18,417 bases of DNA from JAYWFX01 sp043778575 (lineage in GTDB: Bacteria > Patescibacteriota > JACMRA01). Positions 1 through 6,289 of this stretch are shown piece by piece. Position 1 is the stretch's first letter; each line of letters begins with the position of its first letter. The position numbers were made by a program, and so were the translations under genes. Below the pieces are notes generated by a model. The model was not told the DNA's origin and did not search any database. It worked only from the letters and a program-made list of their open reading frames with translations. The stretch is taken from assembly GCA_043778575.1 (NCBI GenBank), contig JAYWFX010000080.1, forward strand, positions 1 to 18,417. Reading direction: 5' to 3'.

Positions 1-69
1 TACTAGTTTTTATCAGATTACTCTGTAGGAGATTAACAGGTTGTTGTAGTTTAAAATGGGTAAAGAAAA

Positions 70-507
70 GTGTTTAAAAGATTTCGGAAGGGTTCTAAGT
101 CATATATCAATGCCTGTGATATTGGTTCAAATAGAGCTATCCCAATGCCAAGTTGTGGTGTATGGGGAAATGGGAAGGCGAATGTTGATATTGTTCAAGG
201 TGTTAATTTTAAAGATAGAAGTGGTAACCTTATATTGAGTAACCAAACTGTAAATACTAGAAAAATGGTTCAAGATATCAAAGATGGTAACATTTTACCA
301 AATGTTAGTTTAGCTACTGGTAACTCTACATTTAAAAATACTAGTGGCATTTTACCAGTTAATGGTGATCCAGCTTTTTATGTTGAGTATGGAATTCCAG
401 TTACTGGTATACTAGGGAAAGGGCCACAGAGGATAGTTATTGGAAAAGATGGTTCTTATTGGTATACGGCTGATCATTACAGCACTTTTATTCAACTTAA
501 TAAGTAA
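70..507 (+). CDS. Barnase/RNase Sa-family guanyl-type ribonuclease (probable toxin domain)
   Basis: 145 codons from a GTG start. The C-terminal half matches the microbial RNase fold (barnase, RNase Sa, RNase T1 family). In order it has FKNTSGILP (88-96), YVEYG (104-108), GPQRIVIG (118-125) and YTADHYSTF (132-140). These align with the RNase Sa segments holding the catalytic Glu54, Arg69 and His85, giving E106, R121 and H136 here with nearly identical spacing. The expected role is cleavage of single-stranded RNA, usually 3' of G. The Glu that reads guanine in RNase Sa (Glu41) and barnase appears to be Ser92, so specificity may differ. There is no signal peptide or membrane segment. The first ~55 residues are unrecognised, and the frame has several stops just upstream of the GTG, so this could be the remnant of a larger toxin or a stand-alone enzyme. 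The start is uncertain: an in-frame ATG lies at 145 and an out-of-frame ATG at 56. A barstar-like gene follows 15 nt downstream. Confidence 0.75.
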   Translation: MFKRFRKGSKSYINACDIGSNRAIPMPSCGVWGNGKANVDIVQGVNFKDRSGNLILSNQTVNTRKMVQDIKDGNILPNVSLATGNSTFKNTSGILPVNGDPAFYVEYGIPVTGILGKGPQRIVIGKDGSYWYTADHYSTFIQLNK

Positions 508-522
508 AAATCTAAATTTATT

Positions 523-837
523 ATGTCTATAATCACAAATTTTACTACTAACCGTAAGTCTATATACTTAGAATTTAATAATATTGATTCATTAACAGAC
601 TTAATTGATCAATTTCATTTGCAAACTAACGTACCCGTTTATGCAAATAATTGGGATGCTTTTAGAAATTATTTGTTAGATCTTGAAGAAATATCAACCT
701 TTTGTGGTGTTGAGATTGATAGACTCCTCATTTTTCATAAAGGCTATCTTAATCTGAAAGAAAACGAATATAATACATATTTGAATATTATAAAAGAGAC
801 AAAATCTGGTGTAATCGAAGTGTATTTTGCGAAGTAA
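523..837 (+). CDS. Barstar-like ribonuclease inhibitor (immunity protein)
   Basis: 104 codons, starting 15 nt after the ribonuclease stop, so almost certainly cotranscribed with it. The length and pattern fit the barstar family: an N-terminal strand, a helix, then YANNWDAFRNYLLDL (40-54), which aligns with the barnase-binding loop and helix of barstar (YGENLDALWDCL). A C-terminal helix-strand KETKSGVIEVYF (91-102) matches the last barstar element. Barstar plugs the RNase active site and protects the producing cell; the adjacent gene makes that role likely here. Asp45 corresponds to barstar Asp35. The position of barstar Asp39, which contacts the catalytic Arg and His of barnase, is Asn49 here. 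The fold assignment is from pattern recognition. Position next to a barnase-like enzyme is strong independent support. Confidence 0.72.
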   Translation: MSIITNFTTNRKSIYLEFNNIDSLTDLIDQFHLQTNVPVYANNWDAFRNYLLDLEEISTFCGVEIDRLLIFHKGYLNLKENEYNTYLNIIKETKSGVIEVYFAK

Positions 838-973
838 ATATTTTACATCCAACGATAATATTGGCTTAAATCTAGAATAGTTTCATGACCTCCGATTTTA
901 GTAAAATATGTTGGGATTTACTGTAGTTAATTTAACTTGTTTAAAATGTTGCGCCATATTCAAACAAAATTTC

Positions 974-1003
974 TTGACAGCTGTCGAATTACATACCTTT
1001 ATT
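974..1003 (+). promoter_or_regulatory. Candidate promoter with palindromic operator for the MazF-like gene
   Basis: A perfect -35 hexamer TTGACA (974-979) lies 34 nt before the ATG at 1014. It is embedded in the perfect 10-bp palindrome GACAGCTGTC (976-985). The -10 is poor: TTTATT at 998-1003 with 18-nt spacing is the best I see. A palindrome over the -35 box is typical of a repressor site, such as an autoregulating antitoxin, but no antitoxin gene is visible. Confidence 0.4.
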
Positions 1004-1013
1004 ACGGCTATTT

Positions 1014-1430
1014 ATGCCATATATGAAGGACTTTCTATCTTGGTTTAATCTCAAGCCTATACTTGATAACAAACAGACAGTACCACCATTTGCAAACCAA
1101 GAGATATGGTGGTGCAGTATTGGGGTGAATGTAGGAACAGAAATTGATGGTAAAAATAGTTCTACATCACTTTCAAAATCTCAGTTCACTCGTCCAGTTA
1201 TAATCCTTAAAAAACTAAGTAGGTTTAATTTTATTGGAATACCTCTTACTTCAAAAAACAAAATTGGTAGCTGGTATTTTCCTTTAAAAATGAAGGACAA
1301 AGAATCAAACCTTCTGTTTTCTCAAGTACGCACATTTGACTCCAGAAGATTACAGCGAAAAATTGAAAAAATCTCTGACACCCAGTTCAGCCAAATTAAA
1401 AAATCTTATCTGAAATTTCTGGACACATAA
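1014..1430 (+). CDS. MazF/PemK-family endoribonuclease toxin
   Basis: 138 codons. The core EIWWCSIGVNVGTEIDGK (30-47), then FTRPVIILKK and FIGIPLTSK, and later LFSQVRTFDSRRLQRKI, follow the PemK/MazF barrel: the first strand with its Gly-rich loop, the RPVVI strand, the GIPLTS strand and the SQ[VL]R-DxxRL element. Family members are ribosome-independent or -dependent mRNA endonucleases, normally neutralised by a small antitoxin encoded upstream in the same operon. Here the 176 nt upstream hold no ORF of useful length and the next gene upstream is the barstar-like inhibitor, so the toxin appears solitary. Length is slightly above the ~110-aa MazF norm because of an N-terminal extension of ~28 residues. 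A second in-frame ATG at 1023 is an alternative start. A palindromic candidate promoter precedes it and a candidate minus-strand RNA gene follows it. Confidence 0.8.
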   Translation: MPYMKDFLSWFNLKPILDNKQTVPPFANQEIWWCSIGVNVGTEIDGKNSSTSLSKSQFTRPVIILKKLSRFNFIGIPLTSKNKIGSWYFPLKMKDKESNLLFSQVRTFDSRRLQRKIEKISDTQFSQIKKSYLKFLDT

Positions 1431-1444
1431 AACTAAATTTAGGC

Positions 1445-1469
1445 AAAAATAATCACCCTCTTTCGAGGG
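1445..1469 (-). terminator. Hairpin with U-rich tail, minus strand
   Basis: CCCTC-GAAA-GAGGG forms a 5-bp perfect stem with a GAAA tetraloop (1469-1456 on the minus strand). It is followed by TGATTATTTTT, ending near 1445. The stem is short and the U-run is offset by a few bases, so termination may be partial. On the plus strand no U-run follows, so it does not look like a terminator for the MazF-like gene. Confidence 0.4.
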
Positions 1470-1491
1470 ATCGTCGCCTAACGGCAAATAT
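1445..1491 (-). ncRNA. Candidate small structured RNA on the minus strand
   Basis: Driven by the near-consensus promoter at 1498-1526, a transcript starting near 1491 would run toward the MazF gene's 3' end. It would fold as a small hairpin GCC-GTTA-GGC (1485-1476 on the minus strand), then a CCCTC-GAAA-GAGGG hairpin (1469-1456) followed by a U-rich tract. The result is a self-contained RNA of about 45-50 nt with no room for a protein. A GGGATC just upstream (1497-1492) could pair with GATCCC (1472-1467) and compete with the terminator hairpin if the start site is a few bases earlier. I do not recognise the RNA family. Reading through would make it antisense to the MazF-like mRNA. The segment between 1431 and 1546 otherwise holds nothing recognisable. 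Confidence 0.4.
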
Positions 1492-1497
1492 GATCCC

Positions 1498-1526
1498 ATT
1501 ATGTACAAAATAATAGTGTTTGTCAA
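1498..1526 (-). promoter_or_regulatory. Near-consensus promoter on the minus strand
   Basis: On the minus strand the sequence reads TTGACA (1526-1521), a 17-nt spacer, then CATAAT (1503-1498). This is 6/6 at -35 and 5/6 at -10 with ideal spacing, the best promoter match I found in the window. There is no protein-coding gene downstream in that direction, only the candidate structured RNA and then the antisense strand of the MazF-like gene. Confidence 0.55.
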
Positions 1527-1546
1527 GAATATTCCGCTGACCTTAA

Positions 1547-2149
1547 TATAAACAATGTAGCACCACCTACGCTACAACCACCTACAAACTCAAATACGAC
1601 AGAAAATCACCTGATCTATCATGGGTACAAACACAAACAGCTAGTACCATAAATCCATTCTCAACTTCACCTTGGATACATGGAGGAGATCCAGTAGCAT
1701 TTACCATCAAAACCAATGAAGAAGTAAATGAAGTAAGTGTCCTCAATGAAGTAGGCTTTGACTGCATAGCTCGAAAAGGAAACAATACTCTGATCGTAGG
1801 AGGACAGATACAATCTAACTGTGATCCAGAGAGTGTAGGAAGTGGTGGAAACAATAATGGTAATAGGGGAGATGGAACAATACCAGGAAATGGAAGTTCA
1901 ACCATAGGTAAAGTAACAAACCCAATTGATAACTCAACAGTAGATTGTTCAGGATTTACAACGTACGAACTTAAAACTGGCTTTAAAGATACAACTCTTG
2001 GAAGTAATCGACCAAACGTACACTACATCTGCCACTACACCTATCTCTCTCAGACAACTCACACAGCACTTTTGACCAACTTCCATTACAGGATGCAGTC
2101 ATTTACTCTGTTAAATTATCGTCATATTCTCCATCAAACGATAAAATAG
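1547..2149 (+). pseudogene. Start-less reading frame, fragment of a surface-type protein
   Basis: About 200 codons are open in this frame from a stop at 1544-1546 to TAG at 2147-2149, with no ATG, GTG or TTG near the beginning. The translation looks like real protein: WVQTQT, then an apparent Ig-like segment (PWIHGGDPVAFTIKTNEEV), FDCIARKGNN, a Gly/Asn-rich linker (GSGGNNNGNRGDGTIPG) and SGFTTYELKTGF. The last ~40 codons (HYICHYTYLSQTTH onward) look less protein-like, so a frameshift near 2020 is possible. Another frame just upstream (1551 on) gives a Pro-rich stretch, NNVAPPTLQPPTNS, suggesting a second frameshift near 1580. Its 3' end overlaps the end of the converging membrane-protein gene at 2103. 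I read it as the decayed remains of a large secreted or cell-surface protein. Family unknown. Confidence 0.5.
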
Positions 2150-3029
2150 TCTTTTTTGTAAAATGTAGATTTAGGACAACATTATTATCCACAGCTCTAC
2201 AGACACCTGTTACTTCATCGCATTCACCATTTTGGCGTAAATTTTTTATGTGTTGGAAATAGTATAAAATGTGCTCAAAATCTTTTGGAAAATAACTTTT
2301 CATACTTGATTTATTTCGTACGTATGATTCATCGATTTTGGGAAAAATGCTGTACATTTCAGAGTATTGCTTACGAAGTTCTATATTTGGTTGAAGTTCA
2401 GCTTTTTCTGTAGGTAAAAAATCATTTAAACTTAAATCTGACAAAGTCGTTTTCGTTATATTCTTGATGCTTTCATCTGCAAAATCTGGGAGAATCGGGA
2501 TAGGAGACGGAACAAAATTTAGTGTTTTACTGGGTTTAGGTAACTGATCTATTTCCTTAACAACAGTTATTTGTTTAGATTTATAATAGTCTCTGATACC
2601 TGATTTTAGCTCAACATACACACTGAAGTAAACTAAGATTAAAACTATTATCGCAGTGCAGTATATATTTATTACACGTAAAATTCTCATCACATTTGAT
2701 TGTTTATTGCTTTTATATCTTTTACTGAGGAAGTAATCAAAAAGTAAGCTCGCACAACAATAGAAACTCACCAAAGCTAAAATTCCATAATACGCAGCGT
2801 AACTATCAAATTTAATGATTGAAAAATTGATGTATATAATACTAATTTCAGGTCGTAACTGTATGATACCTAAAAGTTTTGGCGGATTGAAAAAATTTTG
2901 AATTGTTAAGTAACCATAAATTAAAAACAGCGAAACAGAGATAATAAAGATAGGTACTTTTTTTAGCATTGGGTTTTCTAAATCAGTGTGTCGAATTGAT
3001 TTAATAGTTCTATAATTACCAGATGGCAT
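2103..3029 (-). CDS. Unknown membrane protein with extracytoplasmic C-terminal domain
   Basis: 308 codons. Three hydrophobic segments are visible at about 25-43, 77-100 and 118-140, followed by a soluble region of about 165 residues (141-308) with a Pro-rich stretch near 164-181. That region has just two cysteines, C270 and C277 (CDEVTGVC), which could form a disulfide outside the membrane. I do not recognise the family. The start is uncertain: the first ATG (3029) adds 20 polar residues, while an in-frame ATG at 2969 begins directly before the first membrane segment. It lies 125 nt downstream of engB on the same strand and may be separately expressed. Its 3' end overlaps the decayed frame on the plus strand. 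Confidence 0.6.
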   Translation of the reverse strand: MPSGNYRTIKSIRHTDLENPMLKKVPIFIISVSLFLIYGYLTIQNFFNPPKLLGIIQLRPEISIIYINFSIIKFDSYAAYYGILALVSFYCCASLLFDYFLSKRYKSNKQSNVMRILRVINIYCTAIIVLILVYFSVYVELKSGIRDYYKSKQITVVKEIDQLPKPSKTLNFVPSPIPILPDFADESIKNITKTTLSDLSLNDFLPTEKAELQPNIELRKQYSEMYSIFPKIDESYVRNKSSMKSYFPKDFEHILYYFQHIKNLRQNGECDEVTGVCRAVDNNVVLNLHFTKKTILSFDGEYDDNLTE

Positions 3030-3154
3030 ATCCAGCTATCTACAGCATAGATTTGATTTGTTTGCAATTGAATAATCTTGATTTTACTTAAATGAGTAAG
3101 AGTATATACGTTCAAATGTCACAATGCCACAGTCTTGGCGTATCACTCCGTAAT

Positions 3155-3790
3155 TTAACTAGCTAGCTCATTGATACATTCTAGCAGTTTTTTAGCGCCG
3201 ATCTTTTTATTTGACGATACTTCAAAAATTGGAATTCTGTCGATTTCTGAAGCATCTTGGATTTGGTGGTATTGTTCGATACTTTTCTTTAACTCTGCTC
3301 TAAATTGAGCTATATTTTTTTGAATGACTGATTGTTTTTCTTTGTCTGTTTTTGTAAATACCAAGGCAAAATATTGGTGTGATGAAAATAACCAATTAGT
3401 AAACTGAATGTCGATCTTTTGTGGAGAAATACTAGCATCTATGAGTGAAAACACACAACTCAACTGATTTCGATTCTGAATAAAGTCCTCGGTAAATTCA
3501 CCCCAGTTCATACGTTGTTCTTTGGAAACTTTAGCGTACCCATAGCCGGGTAAATCTACAAAATATACTGGCTTCTCAAAATTGCCATTGATTAAAAAAT
3601 GATTGATGAGTCTCGTTTTCCCCGGTGTTTTGGATACTTTACTCAGATTACCCGATCCAGTTATATAGTTAATGAGTGATGATTTACCTACGTTAGACCT
3701 ACCAATAAAGGCAAATTCCGGTAGATTATTATCGGGACACTGCGACATATCAGCGCTCGATTTTATATATTTAGTCGAACGAATTATCAT
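3155..3790 (-). CDS. engB: Ribosome-biogenesis GTPase EngB/YsxC/YihA
   Basis: 211 codons, the usual length for this family. All G motifs are present: G1 GRSNVGKS (30-37), the G2 region TPGKTR (55-60) containing the switch I threonine, G3 DLPGYG (79-84), G4 TKTD (146-149) and G5 EVSS (about 190-193). The GYGYAKV context after G3 is diagnostic of EngB. Family members bind GTP and act in late assembly of the large ribosomal subunit in the cytoplasm. The gene follows the epimerase-like gene by 39 nt on the same strand and is probably cotranscribed with it. Nothing in the sequence suggests degeneration. Confidence 0.95.
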   Translation of the reverse strand: MIIRSTKYIKSSADMSQCPDNNLPEFAFIGRSNVGKSSLINYITGSGNLSKVSKTPGKTRLINHFLINGNFEKPVYFVDLPGYGYAKVSKEQRMNWGEFTEDFIQNRNQLSCVFSLIDASISPQKIDIQFTNWLFSSHQYFALVFTKTDKEKQSVIQKNIAQFRAELKKSIEQYHQIQDASEIDRIPIFEVSSNKKIGAKKLLECINELAS

Positions 3791-3829
3791 CTACTCATTA
3801 CTCTTTAGAAAACATGTTGTGTCAAAACG

Positions 3830-4633
3830 TCAATTCACCACACTAAATATCAATGTGGTACTCCACGCACTGCTGGGTTTTACTAGGATTGGCTGATCAT
3901 TTATAGCGTTTGTTTTTCGAGTAAAAGGTTCAATACAGACAAAATGTGTATCGGATTTTTGAGGTGTTTGGCTCCAGACTACAATATTCTCAAAGTGTTT
4001 GGTGTCAGTTTCTGCGATAGTTATGATTTTGTCGGGAAATACGCACACCATTGATTTATCAGTCCAATTATAAAAGTTTCCATCCATATCATTTTCCCAA
4101 TCTATTGGGTGTAGATCTAGTGATGCGTCGCTGTTCATGATCTTTAGTTGTGGTTTTGATAGGTGGTTGAGGGCAAAATATGGATGCAGACCGGGAGCAA
4201 TAGGAAGGTCTTTTTTGTCTGTATTTTTTACTTCAATGGTATATTCTAGCGAGTTTGGTGATTTCAAAGAAACGATGATACTGATTTGAAATTCAAAAGG
4301 ATAGGCGATCTGCATTTCTGGAGAAATATTTAGGTTGGTGAGTGATATTTTTGCTGAAGATTCTGACATGTTTACCAACTGCCAATTACTATCACGAGCA
4401 AAACCGTGTTGCCCAATCTTTTTGTGGGAAATTTTCAGCACTCCGTCATCTAGTGGGTTTGCAAACGGAAACAACACTGGCATACCACCTCGACGCTCAG
4501 TTGACCCAATATAAAAAATATCATCGGAGTTTTTGGTTTTTTCATTGTAAACTTGCCATGATAATATGTTACCACCATCGAGAGAAAGACTCACACAGGA
4601 TCCATATTTTGACAAAAGAATTGCTGGATTCAT
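3830..4633 (-). CDS. Aldose 1-epimerase / hexose-6-phosphate mutarotase-like protein
   Basis: About 267 codons from the ATG at 4633. An in-frame TTG at 4642 would add three residues but lies inside the candidate -10 region, so I prefer the ATG. Galactose-mutarotase-type features are present: GGNILSW near the N terminus, RGGMPVLFPFANP (51-63 when counted from the TTG), QHGFARD with a conserved His (79), PGLHPYF with a second His (153) and a Glu in CIEPF (238) at the position of the catalytic base. These catalyse interconversion of the alpha and beta anomers of hexoses or hexose phosphates. The GGMPVLFP/HGFAR pattern recalls the YeaD (hexose-6-phosphate) branch, but I cannot separate the subfamilies. 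It leads a probable two-gene unit with engB. Confidence 0.85.
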   Translation of the reverse strand: MNPAILLSKYGSCVSLSLDGGNILSWQVYNEKTKNSDDIFYIGSTERRGGMPVLFPFANPLDDGVLKISHKKIGQHGFARDSNWQLVNMSESSAKISLTNLNISPEMQIAYPFEFQISIIVSLKSPNSLEYTIEVKNTDKKDLPIAPGLHPYFALNHLSKPQLKIMNSDASLDLHPIDWENDMDGNFYNWTDKSMVCVFPDKIITIAETDTKHFENIVVWSQTPQKSDTHFVCIEPFTRKTNAINDQPILVKPSSAWSTTLIFSVVN

Positions 4634-4641
4634 AGATACCA

Positions 4642-4670
4642 AATCTGTAATGAGAAAAAGTATTAGTCAA
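4642..4670 (-). promoter_or_regulatory. Candidate promoter for the epimerase-engB unit
   Basis: The minus strand reads TTGACT (4670-4665), 17 nt, CAGATT (4647-4642), then 8 nt to the ATG at 4633. The -35 is good and the -10 is weak. The -35 lies within one copy of a 15-bp tandem duplication (4661-4690) that sits between the upstream terminator and this gene. Confidence 0.4.
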
Positions 4671-4690
4671 CAAAATATTAGTCCACAAAA
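4661..4690. repeat. Tandem 15-bp duplication
   Basis: TATTAGTCAACAAAA (4661-4675) is followed immediately by TATTAGTCCACAAAA (4676-4690), with one mismatch. The A-run of the second copy is also the U-tract of the terminator for the gene on the other side. The duplication gives two TTG(A/G)ACTAATA-like copies on the minus strand, one of them the candidate -35. Confidence 0.7.
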
Positions 4691-4712
4691 AAAAGCGGGA
4701 TTGCTCCCCGCT
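4687..4712 (-). terminator. Intrinsic terminator after the RNR-derived gene
   Basis: On the minus strand a perfect 6-bp GC-rich stem AGCGGG/CCCGCT with a 7-nt loop is followed directly by eight Ts. It lies 22 nt after the stop of the 494-codon gene and is the clearest terminator of the window. Confidence 0.88.
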
Positions 4713-4733
4713 CAGTGTTTTTTAGGCTTGGAT

Positions 4734-6218
4734 CTATTGAATTATTTCGTTTGTGATTTCTGATACTTTTGTTGGTGCAGTTGATAAAACATCGACGACC
4801 ACGTTTACAATCTCAGCATTTGAACCCATAGTAGGAGTGGCTTTAATTTGTTCGGCTACCTCTGCGTGCGTAATTCCTTTAGAAAGAGAAAAGTGAACCA
4901 GATTCATAACCAAATCTAGCAAATATTTAGATTCTGGAGTGGATTGTGCTGGATTTATATTGATACTTTTCAAACCAGTTGAAGTATAGCTCAGTAAGAC
5001 TGATACATCACCAAATGATTTTGTAGAAACTGATTTGCTGAGTACGAGTGAGTATTTGTTGGACATAGTAGTTTGTGATATAGTGTTTGTGTGTGTTGGG
5101 ACGATTGTTTGTATGGGTGATAGTTTTTCTAGAGTTTCTTTGATTTGAACTATAGGAGTCTCTAGCTCATTATCAGTTTCTAATAGATGATCTAGATCGG
5201 AAATAAGCTCAGTCGTGAGTAGTTTTTCTGCTTCTGGTTCTGTATGAATTGTGGTTGGTTCTGTAGTGAATTGACTCTGTGACGGTTTTATATACTTAAA
5301 TTCTGTAGCAAACTCTGTAGCAGGAGTTTCTTCAAGAGCAGAAAGATATGGGTTTTCAGATGTGAGCTCTTCTTCTTTGACTTGTATATCAGCTGTTTCT
5401 GGGGCTACAGGTAGTTCGACTGGAGACTCTTTGATCGCTGGCTCTTTGATTTTGGTTTCTGTTACAGGCTCGACAGCTTTTTGTACTATAGGATTTTTGA
5501 TTACTTCGTTTCTATCAGCCCAAATTTGCCAATCTGTCTCTGGTGGGAGAATCAACAAATGACTATTTCTTCGTGGTTGAACTTGCCAATCTGTCTGAAT
5601 GATTGATTGAGAGTCAAAGGTTTCATTGAGATCAAGTGCAGTTTTAATTTCGTTGGTGTCAGTGTTAATCCACTGCTCGAACTGTTTGGGTTTGAGGGCT
5701 TTTCGGGTTTTATCCCACCAGCCGCTTACACCTTTTTCTGTGGCTAAATTCTCACTCTCACGGTATACGAAATTGCTTACTAGACCACCGATGTAGTCAA
5801 TCTGATCTGCTTCGCTAGAGTGAGGGCGAATTTTTAGATACTCAGAAAAGCTCTTTATGCCCACACCAATTTTTCTGTAGAAATTAAGAGTCTCAAAAAC
5901 TTCAGGTGTAAACTTTGAACTGATGATCAGACTGTCGAGTAATCTGACAGCATATTCTATAGTGATTTGTAATTTCATTTCATCAAACATCCCATTTTGA
6001 TCCAAGTGATTTATCAGATCTACTTCTCCAAATGGTGTGACTGGTGTGCTGACTATTGAAGCGTCGGAAAATGTCTGAATAGTTTTTGCAGATAGATGAA
6101 AAACTTGAGCATTGAGTAATAACTCATACCTCTTTTGCCAATAGCTTTTTAGTTCTGGGGTTGGTTCTGAGCTTGAGGCGAGCTCAATTATATATGAATA
6201 TGTATTTGTTTCTGTCAT
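4734..6218 (-). CDS. Cysteine-free protein derived from ribonucleotide reductase, with C-terminal TSCPD-like domain
   Basis: 494 codons. Residues 64-235 follow the C-terminal half of the class II ribonucleotide reductase barrel in order: GEVDLI (64-69), the helix ending AVRLLDSLI (90-98; family AVRFLDNVI), RKIGVGIKSFSEYL (115-128; family RKIGLGVMGFADLL), SENLATEKG (155-163; family ELAEERG) and PRRNSHLLILPPETDW (215-230; family RNATVTTIAPTGTIS). An acidic Pro/Thr/Glu-rich linker (about 245-385) leads to residues 388-480, which resemble a TSCPD domain. The protein has no cysteine at all, whereas reduction needs a catalytic thiyl Cys and a redox Cys pair, and the phosphate-binding TGTIS is lost. 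It therefore cannot be an active reductase; a structural, regulatory or scaffolding role is my inference. It has its own promoter and terminator. If the RNR link is wrong, it remains a two-domain cytoplasmic protein of unknown function. Confidence 0.65.
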   Translation of the reverse strand: MTETNTYSYIIELASSSEPTPELKSYWQKRYELLLNAQVFHLSAKTIQTFSDASIVSTPVTPFGEVDLINHLDQNGMFDEMKLQITIEYAVRLLDSLIISSKFTPEVFETLNFYRKIGVGIKSFSEYLKIRPHSSEADQIDYIGGLVSNFVYRESENLATEKGVSGWWDKTRKALKPKQFEQWINTDTNEIKTALDLNETFDSQSIIQTDWQVQPRRNSHLLILPPETDWQIWADRNEVIKNPIVQKAVEPVTETKIKEPAIKESPVELPVAPETADIQVKEEELTSENPYLSALEETPATEFATEFKYIKPSQSQFTTEPTTIHTEPEAEKLLTTELISDLDHLLETDNELETPIVQIKETLEKLSPIQTIVPTHTNTISQTTMSNKYSLVLSKSVSTKSFGDVSVLLSYTSTGLKSININPAQSTPESKYLLDLVMNLVHFSLSKGITHAEVAEQIKATPTMGSNAEIVNVVVDVLSTAPTKVSEITNEIIQ

Positions 6219-6227
6219 ATTATTTTA

Positions 6228-6256
6228 ATTATATTCTATTTTTTTTCTTTGTGCAA
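6228..6256 (-). promoter_or_regulatory. Promoter of the RNR-derived gene
   Basis: The minus strand has an exact TATAAT (6233-6228) and TTGCAC (6256-6251) with 17-nt spacing. Only 9 nt separate the -10 box from the ATG at 6218, so the transcript would be leaderless or nearly so. Confidence 0.55.
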
Positions 6257-6289
6257 ATTCTATATTAATTCCCTGTAAAACTCTACAAA

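Noticed and set aside
838..909. 9-bp inverted repeat ATATTTTAC (838-846) / GTAAAATAT (901-909) after the barstar-like gene
   Set aside because: It has a 54-nt loop, an AT-only stem and no U-run. It is neither a credible terminator nor a clear operator.
1014..1526. Type III (ToxIN-like) toxin-RNA antitoxin system
   Set aside because: ToxI antitoxins are tandem RNA repeats upstream on the same strand. Here the candidate RNA is single-copy, on the opposite strand and downstream, and the toxin resembles PemK/MazF rather than ToxN.
1582..1905. 107-codon minus-strand ORF, rich in Pro/Leu/Ser
   Set aside because: It is the antisense shadow of the start-less plus-strand frame, which has the protein-like composition.
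2030..2290. Plus-strand frame continuing past the decayed gene (DNSHSTFDQLPLQDAVIYSV)
   Set aside because: It looks somewhat protein-like and may mark a frameshift in the decayed gene, but beyond 2103 it overlaps the end of the minus-strand membrane-protein gene. I could not establish it as coding.
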